Positions 40,507 to 49,537 of a DNA stretch of 64,000 bases are shown here, one piece after another. This DNA comes from Salmonella enterica subsp. houtenae serovar Houten (lineage in GTDB: Bacteria > Pseudomonadota > Gammaproteobacteria > Enterobacterales > Enterobacteriaceae): assembly GCA_900478215.1 (NCBI GenBank), contig LS483478.1:4560614-4624613 (forward strand), in the 5' to 3' direction. Made by a program: the position numbers and the translations under genes. A model generated the notes under the pieces. It did not search any database. It had not been told where the DNA came from and was given only the letters and a program-made list of their open reading frames with translations. Positions within the stretch are counted from its first letter, which is position 1. Every line of letters starts with the position of its first letter.

Positions 40507-42336
40507 ATGTGTGGAATTGTTGGCGCTATCGCGCAGCGTGATGTAGCTGAAATCCTTCTCGAAGGTTTACGTCGTCTGGAATACCGTGGTTACGACTCGG
40601 CCGGCCTGGCCGTGGTGGATGCGCAAGGGCACATGACCCGTCTGCGCCGTCTCGGTAAAGTACAAATGCTGTCTCAGGCCGCGGAAGAACATCCGCTGCA
40701 CGGCGGGACGGGGATTGCCCACACGCGTTGGGCAACGCACGGCGAACCTTCAGAAGCAAACGCGCATCCGCATGTTTCTGAACACATTGTGGTGGTGCAT
40801 AATGGCATCATCGAAAACCATGAACCGTTGCGCGAAGCGCTGAAAGCGCGGGGTTATACCTTCGTTTCTGAAACCGATACCGAAGTGATTGCTCACTTAG
40901 TGCACTGGGAGCTGAAACAAGGCGGTACTCTACGTGAAGCGGTGCTGCGTACGATCCCGCAACTGCGTGGCGCATATGGCACGGTGATCATGGATACCCG
41001 CCATCCGGATACGCTGCTGGCTGCTCGTTCAGGTAGCCCTCTGGTTATCGGTCTGGGCATGGGCGAAAACTTTATCGCTTCCGATCAGTTGGCCCTGCTG
41101 CCTGTCACCCGCCGTTTTATCTTCCTGGAAGAGGGCGATATTGCGGAAGTAACACGCCGTACGGTCTCCATCTTTGACAAATCCGGCGCAGAAGTGAAAC
41201 GTCAGGATATCGAGTCCAATCTGCAATACGATGCAGGCGATAAAGGCATTTACCGCCATTACATGCAGAAAGAGATTTACGAACAGCCGAATGCGATTAA
41301 AAATACCCTGACCGGGCGTATCAGCCACGGTGAGGTAGATTTAAGCGAGCTGGGGCCGAAAGCCAACGAACTGCTGTCTCAGGTTGAACATATCCAGATT
41401 ATTGCCTGCGGGACGTCGTACAACTCCGGGATGGTCTCTCGCTACTGGTTTGAAGCGCTGGCAGGCATTCCGTGTGACGTGGAAATTGCCTCGGAATTTC
41501 GCTATCGCAAATCTGCGGTGCGCCGTAACAGCCTGATGATCACGCTTTCCCAGTCTGGCGAAACGGCAGATACCTTAGCGGGCCTGCGTCTGTCCAAAGA
41601 ATTGGGCTACCTCGGATCGCTCGCCATTTGTAACGTCCCTGGCTCTTCTCTGGTGCGTGAATCCGATCTGGCGATGATGACCAACGCCGGGACGGAAATC
41701 GGCGTTGCCTCTACAAAGGCGTTTACCACCCAACTGACCGTTTTGCTGATGCTGGTGGCGAAACTGGCGCGTCTGAAAGGTCTGGATGCGTCCATTGAGC
41801 ATGATATCGTTCATGGCCTACAGGCGCTGCCGAGCCGTATTGAGCAGATGCTGTCGCAGGACAAACGCATCGAAGCGCTGGCAGAAGATTTCTCCGACAA
41901 GCATCACGCGCTGTTCCTCGGTCGTGGCGATCAATATCCCATCGCACTCGAAGGCGCGCTGAAGCTGAAAGAGATCTCTTATATTCATGCTGAAGCTTAT
42001 GCGGCAGGCGAGCTGAAACACGGTCCGCTGGCACTGATTGACGCTGATATGCCGGTTATTGTGGTGGCGCCGAACAATGAACTGCTGGAGAAACTGAAAT
42101 CCAACATCGAAGAAGTTCGCGCCCGCGGCGGTCAGCTTTATGTCTTCGCCGATCAGGATGCGGGTTTCGTCAGCAGCGACAACATGCACATCATTGAGAT
42201 GCCGCATGTGGAAGAGGTCATTGCGCCTATTTTCTATACTGTTCCGCTACAGTTGCTGGCGTATCACGTGGCGCTGATTAAAGGTACTGACGTGGATCAG
42301 CCGCGTAACCTGGCAAAATCGGTAACGGTGGAATAA
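40507..42336 (+). CDS. glmS: Glutamine-fructose-6-phosphate aminotransferase
   Basis: A 609-residue enzyme of amino-sugar synthesis. The N-terminal nucleophile is Cys2 (MCGIVGAIAQRD) in the glutaminase domain, followed by two SIS sugar-isomerase domains and the C-terminal DQPRNLAKSVTVE. It makes glucosamine-6-phosphate. The last 36 bases are the conserved sequence recognised by the Tn7 target selector TnsD. Next gene downstream is accessory. Confidence 0.97.
   Translation: MCGIVGAIAQRDVAEILLEGLRRLEYRGYDSAGLAVVDAQGHMTRLRRLGKVQMLSQAAEEHPLHGGTGIAHTRWATHGEPSEANAHPHVSEHIVVVHNGIIENHEPLREALKARGYTFVSETDTEVIAHLVHWELKQGGTLREAVLRTIPQLRGAYGTVIMDTRHPDTLLAARSGSPLVIGLGMGENFIASDQLALLPVTRRFIFLEEGDIAEVTRRTVSIFDKSGAEVKRQDIESNLQYDAGDKGIYRHYMQKEIYEQPNAIKNTLTGRISHGEVDLSELGPKANELLSQVEHIQIIACGTSYNSGMVSRYWFEALAGIPCDVEIASEFRYRKSAVRRNSLMITLSQSGETADTLAGLRLSKELGYLGSLAICNVPGSSLVRESDLAMMTNAGTEIGVASTKAFTTQLTVLLMLVAKLARLKGLDASIEHDIVHGLQALPSRIEQMLSQDKRIEALAEDFSDKHHALFLGRGDQYPIALEGALKLKEISYIHAEAYAAGELKHGPLALIDADMPVIVVAPNNELLEKLKSNIEEVRARGGQLYVFADQDAGFVSSDNMHIIEMPHVEEVIAPIFYTVPLQLLAYHVALIKGTDVDQPRNLAKSVTVE
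42301..42336 (+). other. attTn7 recognition sequence (3' end of glmS)
   Basis: The stretch beginning ccgcgtaacctggcaaaatc matches the E. coli TnsD-binding region except at a few wobble bases. The Tn7 insertion point would fall about 25 bases past the glmS stop codon, near 42361. No Tn7 end repeats or tns genes are visible, so the site looks empty of Tn7 itself. Confidence 0.75.
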
Positions 42337-42389
42337 CAGCAATTTTGGCAAAGCATCATATGTTAGCCTGCTAACGCTAAAATGAATAT

Positions 42390-42434
42390 AAAGTCCGGTT
42401 ATGCAAATAAAAGCATACCGGACTTTTATTTTTA
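42390..42434. terminator. glmS terminator
   Basis: AAAGTCCGG (42390-42398) pairs with CCGGACTTT (42418-42426), reinforced by an inner tATGC/GCATa stem, followed by a T-rich tail on the plus strand. It ends glmS and may also help terminate the convergent GntR gene. Confidence 0.88.
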
Positions 42435-42457
42435 TACTCCTTTTCAAATTACCTCCA

Positions 42458-43165
42458 TTAATTACGATGACGCGGAATATAATACTTCACCTGAAATTCG
42501 AAGGTATTAGTATAAAGAATTGAATAGTCAATAGGCTGATGATTATCATCAATAGCCTGTGTATACATTTTTATTATTGGATCATTGGGGCTAACCAATA
42601 AAAGATGGGCTAATTCAGGGGATGGCTTTGTCGGCATGATTGATTCATAACACCCATCAATTTTAACACCACAATCGTTTTCGATGTAAGAGAATTTAGA
42701 CTTTCTCATATGCGAAATGGTCAGATCTGGGAATCTTGTTGCCGAAAGCCAGGTTTCTTCTAATTGTACGGCAATATTATCAATGAAACGAAGACGCTTG
42801 GCATAATGGACAGGATCGCCATTCTGAAGTTGCAACCCGTTCGCGATCTCTTCTGAAGCTGCTTGTAATTCAAATTTAAGTAGCTGACTTGTCGGTTTTT
42901 TTCCTTCATTCAACGCAATTTCTGTGAAGCTGTCCAAATGTGTCAAAGATGACTGGAAGTGCTTATTTCTAATCCAGGTGCCTGAACCATGTTTTCTTTC
43001 TATAAGCCCTATATCCTCCAGATGCTTTAACGCTTTTCGAAGCGTGTTTCTGGAGACATGGTATAGTTCAGCGAGTTCTTTCTCTGAAGGTAAAAGATCT
43101 CCAATATTATATACAGGACTATTTATTTTCATTTTAAGTAGATTAACAATATTTTTATATACCAC
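42458..43165 (-). CDS. GntR/HutC-family (UTRA domain) regulator of the adjacent sugar locus
   Basis: A 235-residue regulator with a winged HTH in the first 70 residues (GDLLPSEKELAELYHVSRNTLRKALKHLEDIGLIERKHGSGTWI region) and a C-terminal UTRA ligand domain (residues about 90-230; VHYAKRLRFIDN, PIIKMYTQAIDDNHQPIDYS). The start is GTG 43165 with GAGG seven bases upstream. UTRA regulators of PTS loci usually bind a phosphorylated sugar. Divergent from the PTS genes across 195 bases, so it most likely represses them and itself. A/T-rich compared with the flanking housekeeping genes. Not a recognised named gene. Confidence 0.88.
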   Translation of the reverse strand: MVYKNIVNLLKMKINSPVYNIGDLLPSEKELAELYHVSRNTLRKALKHLEDIGLIERKHGSGTWIRNKHFQSSLTHLDSFTEIALNEGKKPTSQLLKFELQAASEEIANGLQLQNGDPVHYAKRLRFIDNIAVQLEETWLSATRFPDLTISHMRKSKFSYIENDCGVKIDGCYESIMPTKPSPELAHLLLVSPNDPIIKMYTQAIDDNHQPIDYSILYTNTFEFQVKYYIPRHRN

Positions 43166-43360
43166 TTATGAACCTCTATAATAATATTATTTTACAAAGA
43201 GTTATAGAAATACAGCTTGTTTTTTATGAGAAGTTGTTCATTTTTACTTCCTTAAGTGAACCTCTTGGGGTTGATTAAATGTGATTCAGGCTACAGTTAC
43301 AATGATACACTCTCATTAAATTCCTTACTACATCGTTACACTATAAGGTAAGAGAAAAAA
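43166..43360. promoter_or_regulatory. Divergent control region of the PTS locus
   Basis: A 195-base A/T-rich spacer between the GntR gene and PTS IIB. It contains a CRP-like site TGTGATTCAGGCTACA (43280-43295, first half perfect), a wide inverted repeat GTTCA (43236-43240) / TGAAC (43257-43261), and a 12-bp palindrome AATAATATTATT (43180-43191) next to the GntR start. Any of the palindromes could be the GntR operator. CRP control would be normal for a PTS sugar operon, but all assignments are by eye. Confidence 0.45.
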
Positions 43361-43672
43361 ATGAAAAATATATTGCTCGTTTGTGCCGCCGGAATGTCAA
43401 CAAGCATGTTAGTTAAACGTATGCAAGCGTATGCCGAATCTACTAATACTGAAGTTAATATAAATGCAATGTCTATTTCAGAAGCTAAAGAAAAAATTAA
43501 AAAGAATGAGGCCGATGTAGTTTTGCTTGGTCCGCAAGTTCGTTTCCAGAAAAAAGAGATCGAAGACGCAGCACAAGGAAATACGCCAGTTGATGTCATC
43601 GATATGAAACTTTATGGCCAAATGGATGGAAAGTCAGTTTTAGAAAAAGCTTTATCACTCATTAATAAATAA
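43361..43672 (+). CDS. PTS system Lac/Chb-type enzyme IIB
   Basis: A 103-residue IIB protein of the lactose/chitobiose family. The phosphorylated cysteine is C8 in the N-terminal loop LVCAAGMSTSMLV. It takes phosphate from IIA and passes it to the sugar during transport by IIC. First gene of the putative operon; IIC follows after 96 bases. The family transports chitobiose, cellobiose, lactose and similar disaccharides; specificity cannot be read from IIB. Confidence 0.93.
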   Translation: MKNILLVCAAGMSTSMLVKRMQAYAESTNTEVNINAMSISEAKEKIKKNEADVVLLGPQVRFQKKEIEDAAQGNTPVDVIDMKLYGQMDGKSVLEKALSLINK

Positions 43673-43768
43673 TATGGTTTTAACTAACAATATTTAATTC
43701 TTTCCACAGGTGTACGGCTATTTCATTCCGAACACCTATGTTATTTCAAGAGTACTAAAGGGTTTATT

Positions 43769-45091
43769 ATGAGTTTTATGGATACGTTTGAACGTGGCAT
43801 GGAGAAGATCCTTGTCCCGATCGCAATAAAACTGAATTCACAAATTCATGTGTCAGCAATTCGTGATGCATTTATTCTCTCTTTTCCTATTATTATGGCA
43901 AGTTCATTAGTCATTTTAATCAACTTTGCCGTATTATCACCAGATGGATTTATAGCAAGTATTTTACATTTACAGGCTTTCTTTCCTCATTTATCTGATG
44001 CGCAACAAATATTTACACCCGTGGTTAATGGATCTGTCAATATTATGGCTATATTGATCGCTTTCCTGGTGGCAAGGAATATAGCCATAAGCTATCAGCA
44101 AGATGATTTACTTTGTGGCTTAACTGCAATCGCTGCATTTTTTATTGTATATACACCTTATACGATGATCGGTAGCCAGGCGTATCTGACAACCAAATAC
44201 CTTGGTCCGCAGGGACTATTTGTTGCAATCATTGTTGCCATTATTTCCAGTGAATTTTTCTGCCGTCTTGCACGTAACCCTAAAGTGACGATATCAATGC
44301 CGCCCGCAGTACCACCAGCGGTTTCCCGATCGTTCAAGGTGCTTATTCCTATCTTTTTTGTGATGGTGTTCTTTTCTGTTATCAACTACTTGTTAACCCG
44401 TATATCACCAAATGGCTTGAATGATCTGATCTATATGCTTATTCAGGCACCGCTTAAAGATATGGGTACCAATATAGTTACCGTATTAGTTTTAGGTTTG
44501 TTGTCGAATTTTTTATGGGTTCTGGGCATACATGGACCTAATACTGTAGCGGCTATCCGTGAGACTATTTTTTCTGAGGCAAACCTTGAGAACCTTTCAT
44601 ACGCAGCATCGCATGGTACAACATGGGGTACACCATACCCGATAACATGGGGCGGTATAAATGATGCTTTTGCGAATTGTGGTGGGTCTGGCATGACGTT
44701 GGGTTTACTGATTGCTATCTTAATTGCCTCACGCCGCAAAGAGTATCGTGACCTTGCTAAAATGACCTTTGTTCCTGGATTATTTAACATTAATGAGCCG
44801 GTAATGTTCGGTTTACCTATTGTATTAAACCCTATTTTAGTTATTCCATTTATTTTAGCACCGTTTATTAATTCGCTGATCGCCTGGTTCTTTATCAGTA
44901 TGAAAATTATTCCACCCATTGCCTATGCTGTCCCCTGGACTACTCCTGGTCCTCTCATTGCTTTCTTCGGTACAGGGGGTAACTGGTTAGCATTATTTGT
45001 AGGTTTGCTGTGTTTGGCTGTCTCTACATTGCTTTATCTGCCATTTGTGATTGCTTCAAACAAAGTTAATAACATGGCTACAACTGATTAA
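43769..45091 (+). CDS. PTS system Lac/Chb-type enzyme IIC (membrane permease)
   Basis: A 440-residue multi-span inner-membrane component resembling ChbC/CelB. The cytoplasmic N-terminal segment (MDTFERGMEKILVPIAIKLNSQIHV) is followed by about ten hydrophobic segments and the conserved WGTPYPITWGGINDAFANCGGSG and NINEPVMFGLPIVLNP motifs near the substrate site. It translocates and orients the sugar for phosphorylation. IIA follows after 13 bases. Typical of the cellobiose/chitobiose branch, but the sugar is not determined. Confidence 0.93.
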   Translation: MSFMDTFERGMEKILVPIAIKLNSQIHVSAIRDAFILSFPIIMASSLVILINFAVLSPDGFIASILHLQAFFPHLSDAQQIFTPVVNGSVNIMAILIAFLVARNIAISYQQDDLLCGLTAIAAFFIVYTPYTMIGSQAYLTTKYLGPQGLFVAIIVAIISSEFFCRLARNPKVTISMPPAVPPAVSRSFKVLIPIFFVMVFFSVINYLLTRISPNGLNDLIYMLIQAPLKDMGTNIVTVLVLGLLSNFLWVLGIHGPNTVAAIRETIFSEANLENLSYAASHGTTWGTPYPITWGGINDAFANCGGSGMTLGLLIAILIASRRKEYRDLAKMTFVPGLFNINEPVMFGLPIVLNPILVIPFILAPFINSLIAWFFISMKIIPPIAYAVPWTTPGPLIAFFGTGGNWLALFVGLLCLAVSTLLYLPFVIASNKVNNMATTD

Positions 45092-45104
45092 TTAAGGACT
45101 TAAT

Positions 45105-45416
45105 ATGTTTGCCGATGAAAGTACCGTGATGGAATTACTTATTTATGCAGGCCAGGCCCGCTCTGATGCTATGGAAGCTATCGCCGCTTCTCGTCGTAAA
45201 GAATGGGATACCGCTAATTCATTAATGCTTAGTTCAGAAGCGGCGTGCCGTGAAGCACATAAAATCCAGACAGCATTAATCGGTTTGGATGAAGGGACTG
45301 GAAAAGTAACGGTAAATCTTATATTGGTCCATGCCCAGGATCATCTGATGACAGCAATGTTATGTCAGGATTTAGCTCGCGAACTTGTTGATCTACGAAA
45401 GGAAATGGCAAATTAA
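45105..45416 (+). CDS. PTS system Lac/Chb-type enzyme IIA
   Basis: A 103-residue all-helical IIA of the lactose/chitobiose family. The family motif VHAQDHLMT is present; the phosphorylated histidine should be H76, with H80 nearby. It accepts phosphate from HPr. The gene order B-C-A matches the E. coli chb operon, with IIA after IIC. Confidence 0.94.
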   Translation: MFADESTVMELLIYAGQARSDAMEAIAASRRKEWDTANSLMLSSEAACREAHKIQTALIGLDEGTGKVTVNLILVHAQDHLMTAMLCQDLARELVDLRKEMAN

Positions 45417-45462
45417 TTATTAGCCTCTGACATATTTTAACTATAAAAATATCAGGTATTAT

Positions 45463-47100
45463 ATGTATTCAAGTAAATTGAAGATCAACCTGTTAGCTAT
45501 TTCTGTGCTAGCAGCTTTGTTCCCTACCTTAACGCTAGCTGCAAATTTAACTGTTGAACAACGCCTTCAATTGCTGGAGGCTGAGTTATCTGCCAATAAA
45601 AAAGAACTTCAGGAGACACAATCACAGTTATCTATCTATAAAAATAAAATGGCGGCGATGGAAGTTAGCCTACAACAAACTGAAAGGCAGCGAGATACAG
45701 ATAAAACGGGAATTCCGTTAAAGGATAATAAACGGATATCATCTATAAAGATTAAACCCGAACAACAGGTTGTATTAAGCAATACACAAGGAGATAAAAC
45801 AACAGTTCAAAATGTAACAATGAAGGATATCAGCCGATTTATTAAGGATGATATTGGCTTTAGTTATCAAGGGTATTTCCGTTCAGGATGGGGGACATCA
45901 AATCATGGTTCACCACAAACCTATGCTGCAGGCTCATTGGGGCGTTTTGGTAACGAAATGAGCGGCTGGTTTGACCTTACGCTAAATCAACGTGTTTATA
46001 ACCAGGATGGAAAAACAGCGAATGCGATTGTGACCTATGATGGAAATGTTGGGGAGCAATATAACGACGCATGGTTTGGCGATAGTGATAATGAAAATAT
46101 CATGCAGTTTAGTGATATTTTTCTCACAACACGTGGATTTTTACCCTTTGCTCCGGAAGCCGATTTTTGGGTCGGGAAGCATAAATTACCTGAGTATGAG
46201 GTTCAGATGCTTGACTGGAAGCAACTCACTACAGATGTTGCTGCCGGGATAGGTATCCAAAATTGGGTTATTGGCAAAGGACAATTGGATATATCGCTCA
46301 GCCGTGATGATGTTGATGTTTATTCACGGGACTTTTCCAGAACTACGCAAATGAACACCAACTCAATAGATATTCGCTACCGTAATATTCCTCTTTGGGA
46401 TAAAAGCTCTTTCTCTGTCATGGGTAAATATGCTTTTGCGAATAAAACCGATGAACAGGAGAGAAATGAGGATAACAATTCATTTTTTAAGCTCAAAGAT
46501 ACATGGATGGCTACTGCTATTGTACGCCAGGAACTACCTAAGGATGGTTTTAATGAGTTTACTCTTCAGGTTGCGAATAACTCATATGCCAGTAGCTTTG
46601 CTGAATTTACAGGTTCCAGTGACTCTATATCATCAGGACGTTACTACTATGGCGATCACTCAAATGGTATTGCATGGCGATTGATATCTCAGGGAGAATT
46701 ATATCTGGCCGATCGTATTATTATGGCTAATGCAATCGTGGGCGCTCATGGTGAAGATATTTACAGCTATGAGACAGGAGCCCATAGTGATTTTAGTAGC
46801 CTGCGAACCGTTATTCGTCCCGCCTGGATTTGGAATACCTATAACGAATCAGGGGTCGAATTAGGCTGGTTTGTACAGAAGAATACTACCAGTAATGGCA
46901 CAGATGCTAAGGAGTCTGCATATAAAGCTACACTTTATCATGCGCTAAAAGTTGGACCCAGTTTACTTAATTCAAGACCAGAAATTCGCTTCTATGGTAC
47001 TTATATAGACATTCTCAATAATGAGCTATCCAATTTTAGATTCAATGATAACAGTAAAGATCAATTCATGATAGGGGTTCAGGCTGAGGTTTGGTGGTAA
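45463..47100 (+). CDS. LamB/BglH-family outer-membrane sugar porin with N-terminal coiled coil
   Basis: A 545-residue protein. A Sec signal peptide covers about 1-26 (MYSSKLKINLLAISVLAALF, cleavage near LTLAA). A predicted coiled coil of about 50 residues follows (VEQRLQLLEAELSANKKELQ and onward, to about 78), then a beta-barrel domain starting near DIGFSYQGYFRSGWG, whose C-terminus FMIGVQAEVWW ends in the aromatic residue typical of outer-membrane proteins. The layout matches BglH/ScrY, where the coiled coil extends into the periplasm. It would admit a glucoside or oligosaccharide for the PTS. Confidence 0.9.
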   Translation: MYSSKLKINLLAISVLAALFPTLTLAANLTVEQRLQLLEAELSANKKELQETQSQLSIYKNKMAAMEVSLQQTERQRDTDKTGIPLKDNKRISSIKIKPEQQVVLSNTQGDKTTVQNVTMKDISRFIKDDIGFSYQGYFRSGWGTSNHGSPQTYAAGSLGRFGNEMSGWFDLTLNQRVYNQDGKTANAIVTYDGNVGEQYNDAWFGDSDNENIMQFSDIFLTTRGFLPFAPEADFWVGKHKLPEYEVQMLDWKQLTTDVAAGIGIQNWVIGKGQLDISLSRDDVDVYSRDFSRTTQMNTNSIDIRYRNIPLWDKSSFSVMGKYAFANKTDEQERNEDNNSFFKLKDTWMATAIVRQELPKDGFNEFTLQVANNSYASSFAEFTGSSDSISSGRYYYGDHSNGIAWRLISQGELYLADRIIMANAIVGAHGEDIYSYETGAHSDFSSLRTVIRPAWIWNTYNESGVELGWFVQKNTTSNGTDAKESAYKATLYHALKVGPSLLNSRPEIRFYGTYIDILNNELSNFRFNDNSKDQFMIGVQAEVWW

Positions 47101-47157
47101 TGTTCGTAACTTATTTTAGAAAATTATTGATTCTGCTGCTTCTCTCAGGAGATGAAT

Positions 47158-48045
47158 ATGAAACTAGCTGCATTTGATATTGGCGGCACAGCGTTAAAAA
47201 TGGCGATTGTGAATCAGAATGGAAAATTCCTGGAAAAAAATAAAAGACAGATTATCGACAGTGATGGCGATCAGATTCTGAATGCGATGATGGCCTGGAT
47301 AGATATTCATCCTGATTGCAATGGCATAGCGATAAGCGCTCCGGGCTATGTCAATCCAGAATCTGGTTTTATTGAAATGGGAGGCGCGATTCGAAAATTT
47401 GATCGCTTCCATCTGAAAAACTGGCTGGAGGAGCGACGTGGTCTCCCCGTTACGGTAGAAAACGATGCCAACTGCGTATTGTTAGCCGAACGGTGGCAGG
47501 GTAAAGCCAGAAATATGCGTAATTTCCTGGTACTCACCATTGGTACAGGTATTGGTGGGGCAATTTTCTGCAATAACGCGCTGGTTCATGGTGCCAGCTT
47601 CAAAGCGGGAGAATTTGGTTACATGCAAACAACCAGGCCAGGAATCCAAAGTATTCAACACTCTTCAATGAATGAAAATTGTACGCTTCGTGTCTTACGT
47701 TTTCGCTACGCAGATTATTTTGGCAAAAAGCTGGAAGACGTGACAGGTGAAGAGATTTTCGATCGTTACGAGGCTGGTAATACAGTATGCCAACGTTTGG
47801 TTAGCGAGTTCTTCAATGATCTCGGTACTGGGCTTTATAACCTCGTCAATATCTTTGACCCTCAAGTCATATTTATCGGCGGCGGCATTGTTGAGAGGCC
47901 TGGTTTCATTGAAAAACTTAAAGAGAATCTTTATTGGTTTGGTATCGAGAAATATATCAATAGTGTCAGTACCGGTAATGATGCCGGTCTGATTGGCGCA
48001 GTTTACCATTTTAATCAGCAAACAAAATCGCTTATCTGTGATTAA
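47158..48045 (+). CDS. ROK-family sugar kinase, BglK-like
   Basis: A 295-residue ROK kinase: phosphate-1 motif DIGGTALK (7-14), catalytic aspartate D103 (ENDAN), LTIGTGIGG (126-134), GGG (241-243) and NDAGLIGA (274-281). The CxCGxxGCxE zinc motif of most ROK kinases is absent; GEFGYM (151-156) stands where GExGH is usual. I start at ATG 47158 because AGGAG (47147-47151) abuts the alternative ATG 47152 but is six bases from this one. The N-terminus and missing zinc motif recall BglK, the ATP-dependent beta-glucoside kinase; glucokinase activity is an alternative. Confidence 0.85.
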   Translation: MKLAAFDIGGTALKMAIVNQNGKFLEKNKRQIIDSDGDQILNAMMAWIDIHPDCNGIAISAPGYVNPESGFIEMGGAIRKFDRFHLKNWLEERRGLPVTVENDANCVLLAERWQGKARNMRNFLVLTIGTGIGGAIFCNNALVHGASFKAGEFGYMQTTRPGIQSIQHSSMNENCTLRVLRFRYADYFGKKLEDVTGEEIFDRYEAGNTVCQRLVSEFFNDLGTGLYNLVNIFDPQVIFIGGGIVERPGFIEKLKENLYWFGIEKYINSVSTGNDAGLIGAVYHFNQQTKSLICD

Positions 48046-48061
48046 AATTATGGAGAATACA

Positions 48062-49489
48062 ATGCAATTTAAAGCCGGGTTTTTATGGGGCGGCGCTGTT
48101 GCCGCGCATCAGTTGGAAGGCGGCTGGCAGGAAGGAGGAAAAGGCGTTAGCGTGGCTGATGTGATGACGGCGGGCGCACATGGCGTACCGCGCGAAATTA
48201 CTGATGGCGTGTTATCAGGAAAAAACTACCCTAACCACGAAGCCATTGATTTTTACCATCGCTATAAAGACGATTTGCAACTATTTGCCGAGATGGGATA
48301 TAAATGCTTTCGCACATCAATTGCATGGACGCGTATTTTCCCCAATGGCGATGAGTTAACGCCGAATGAAGCGGGGCTGGCTTTTTATGATGATCTCTTC
48401 GATGAGTGTTTGAAACTGGGAATTGAGCCCGTTATTACGCTTTCTCATTTCGAGATGCCTTATCACCTGGTTACCCAATATGGCGGCTGGCGTAATCGTA
48501 AGTTGATTGAATTCTTTGTCCGTTTCGCCAGCGTGGTTTTTACTCGCTACCAGCACAAAGTAAAGTACTGGATGACGTTCAACGAGATCAATAATCAGGC
48601 TAACTTTCACGAAGATTTCGCGCCGTTTACTAATTCCGGCCTGAAATTCAGGCCAGGTGAAGACCGTGAGCCGGTTATGTACCAGGCTGCGCATTACGAA
48701 CTGGTCGCCAGCGCTATTGCGGCGAAAGTCGCGCATGAAATCAATCCTGCTCTCCAGGTTGGCTGTATGATCGCAATGTGCCCTATTTACCCGCTGACTT
48801 GCGAGCCTAATGATATGATGATGGCGATGAACGCCATGCATCGCCGCTACTGGTTTACAGATGTCCATGTACGTGGCAAATATCCACAGCATCTGCTGAA
48901 CTATTTTGAACGCCGCGGTTTTGTGCTGGATATTACCGAAGAAGATCGCCAGGCGCTGACTCAGGGATGCGTTGACTATATCGGCTTCAGCTATTATATG
49001 TCGTTCGCGACTAAAGCTACCGTTGAAAATCCGCTACTGGATTATAATGAAACGACCAGCCTGGTTTCTAATCCATATGTACAGAAATCGGATTGGGGCT
49101 GGCAAATTGATCCGGTGGGCCTGCGTTATTCACTGAACTGGTTCTACGACCATTATCAACTGCCATTATTTATTGTAGAAAATGGTTTCGGCGCGAACGA
49201 TGTGTTAGAGAGCGATGGTTCAGTTAACGACCAGTACCGCATCGACTATCTTTCTGCCCACATTGCAGAGATGAAAAAAGCGGTAGTGGAAGATGGCGTA
49301 GATTTGATGGGATATACGCCCTGGGGGTGTATTGACCTCATTTCCGCGGGAACAGGCGAGATGAAAAAACGCTATGGCTTTATCTATGTTGATAAAGATA
49401 ATGAAGGCAAAGGTACGCTTAAGCGCAGCCGTAAAAAATCATTTGCCTGGTATCAACGCGTTATAGCCAGTAATGGCGAACATCTCTAA
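48062..49489 (+). CDS. GH1 6-phospho-beta-glucosidase, BglA-like
   Basis: A 475-residue GH1 enzyme. The acid/base glutamate is E175 (MTFNEINNQ) and the nucleophile E373 (FIVENGFGAND). The phosphate-recognition motif SAGTGEMKKRYGF (428-440) marks it as acting on 6-phospho-glucosides. GGAG at 48052-48055 favours ATG 48062 over ATG 48050 or the longer frame overlapping the kinase. It should hydrolyse the phosphorylated sugar delivered by the PTS. It is very similar to E. coli BglA over its whole length, and its base composition is closer to the chromosome than that of the PTS genes. Confidence 0.93.
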   Translation: MQFKAGFLWGGAVAAHQLEGGWQEGGKGVSVADVMTAGAHGVPREITDGVLSGKNYPNHEAIDFYHRYKDDLQLFAEMGYKCFRTSIAWTRIFPNGDELTPNEAGLAFYDDLFDECLKLGIEPVITLSHFEMPYHLVTQYGGWRNRKLIEFFVRFASVVFTRYQHKVKYWMTFNEINNQANFHEDFAPFTNSGLKFRPGEDREPVMYQAAHYELVASAIAAKVAHEINPALQVGCMIAMCPIYPLTCEPNDMMMAMNAMHRRYWFTDVHVRGKYPQHLLNYFERRGFVLDITEEDRQALTQGCVDYIGFSYYMSFATKATVENPLLDYNETTSLVSNPYVQKSDWGWQIDPVGLRYSLNWFYDHYQLPLFIVENGFGANDVLESDGSVNDQYRIDYLSAHIAEMKKAVVEDGVDLMGYTPWGCIDLISAGTGEMKKRYGFIYVDKDNEGKGTLKRSRKKSFAWYQRVIASNGEHL

Positions 49490-49510
49490 AGAATGTTAGC
49501 GAAATAAAAC

Positions 49511-49537
49511 AGACGCCGGAAGATAAATCCGGCGTCT
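49511..49537 (+). terminator. Terminator of the sugar operon
   Basis: AGACGCCGGA (49511-49520) pairs perfectly with TCCGGCGTCT (49528-49537), 22 bases after the glucosidase stop. The following T tract is weak. The rest of the 416-base gap to pstS contains the Pho boxes and otherwise no gene. Confidence 0.75.

Noticed and set aside
42337..42460. A Tn7 insertion at attTn7
   Set aside because: The TnsD target sequence in glmS is present, but I found no Tn7 terminal repeats, 5-bp target duplication or tns genes. The sugar locus lies next to the site but its origin is unproven.
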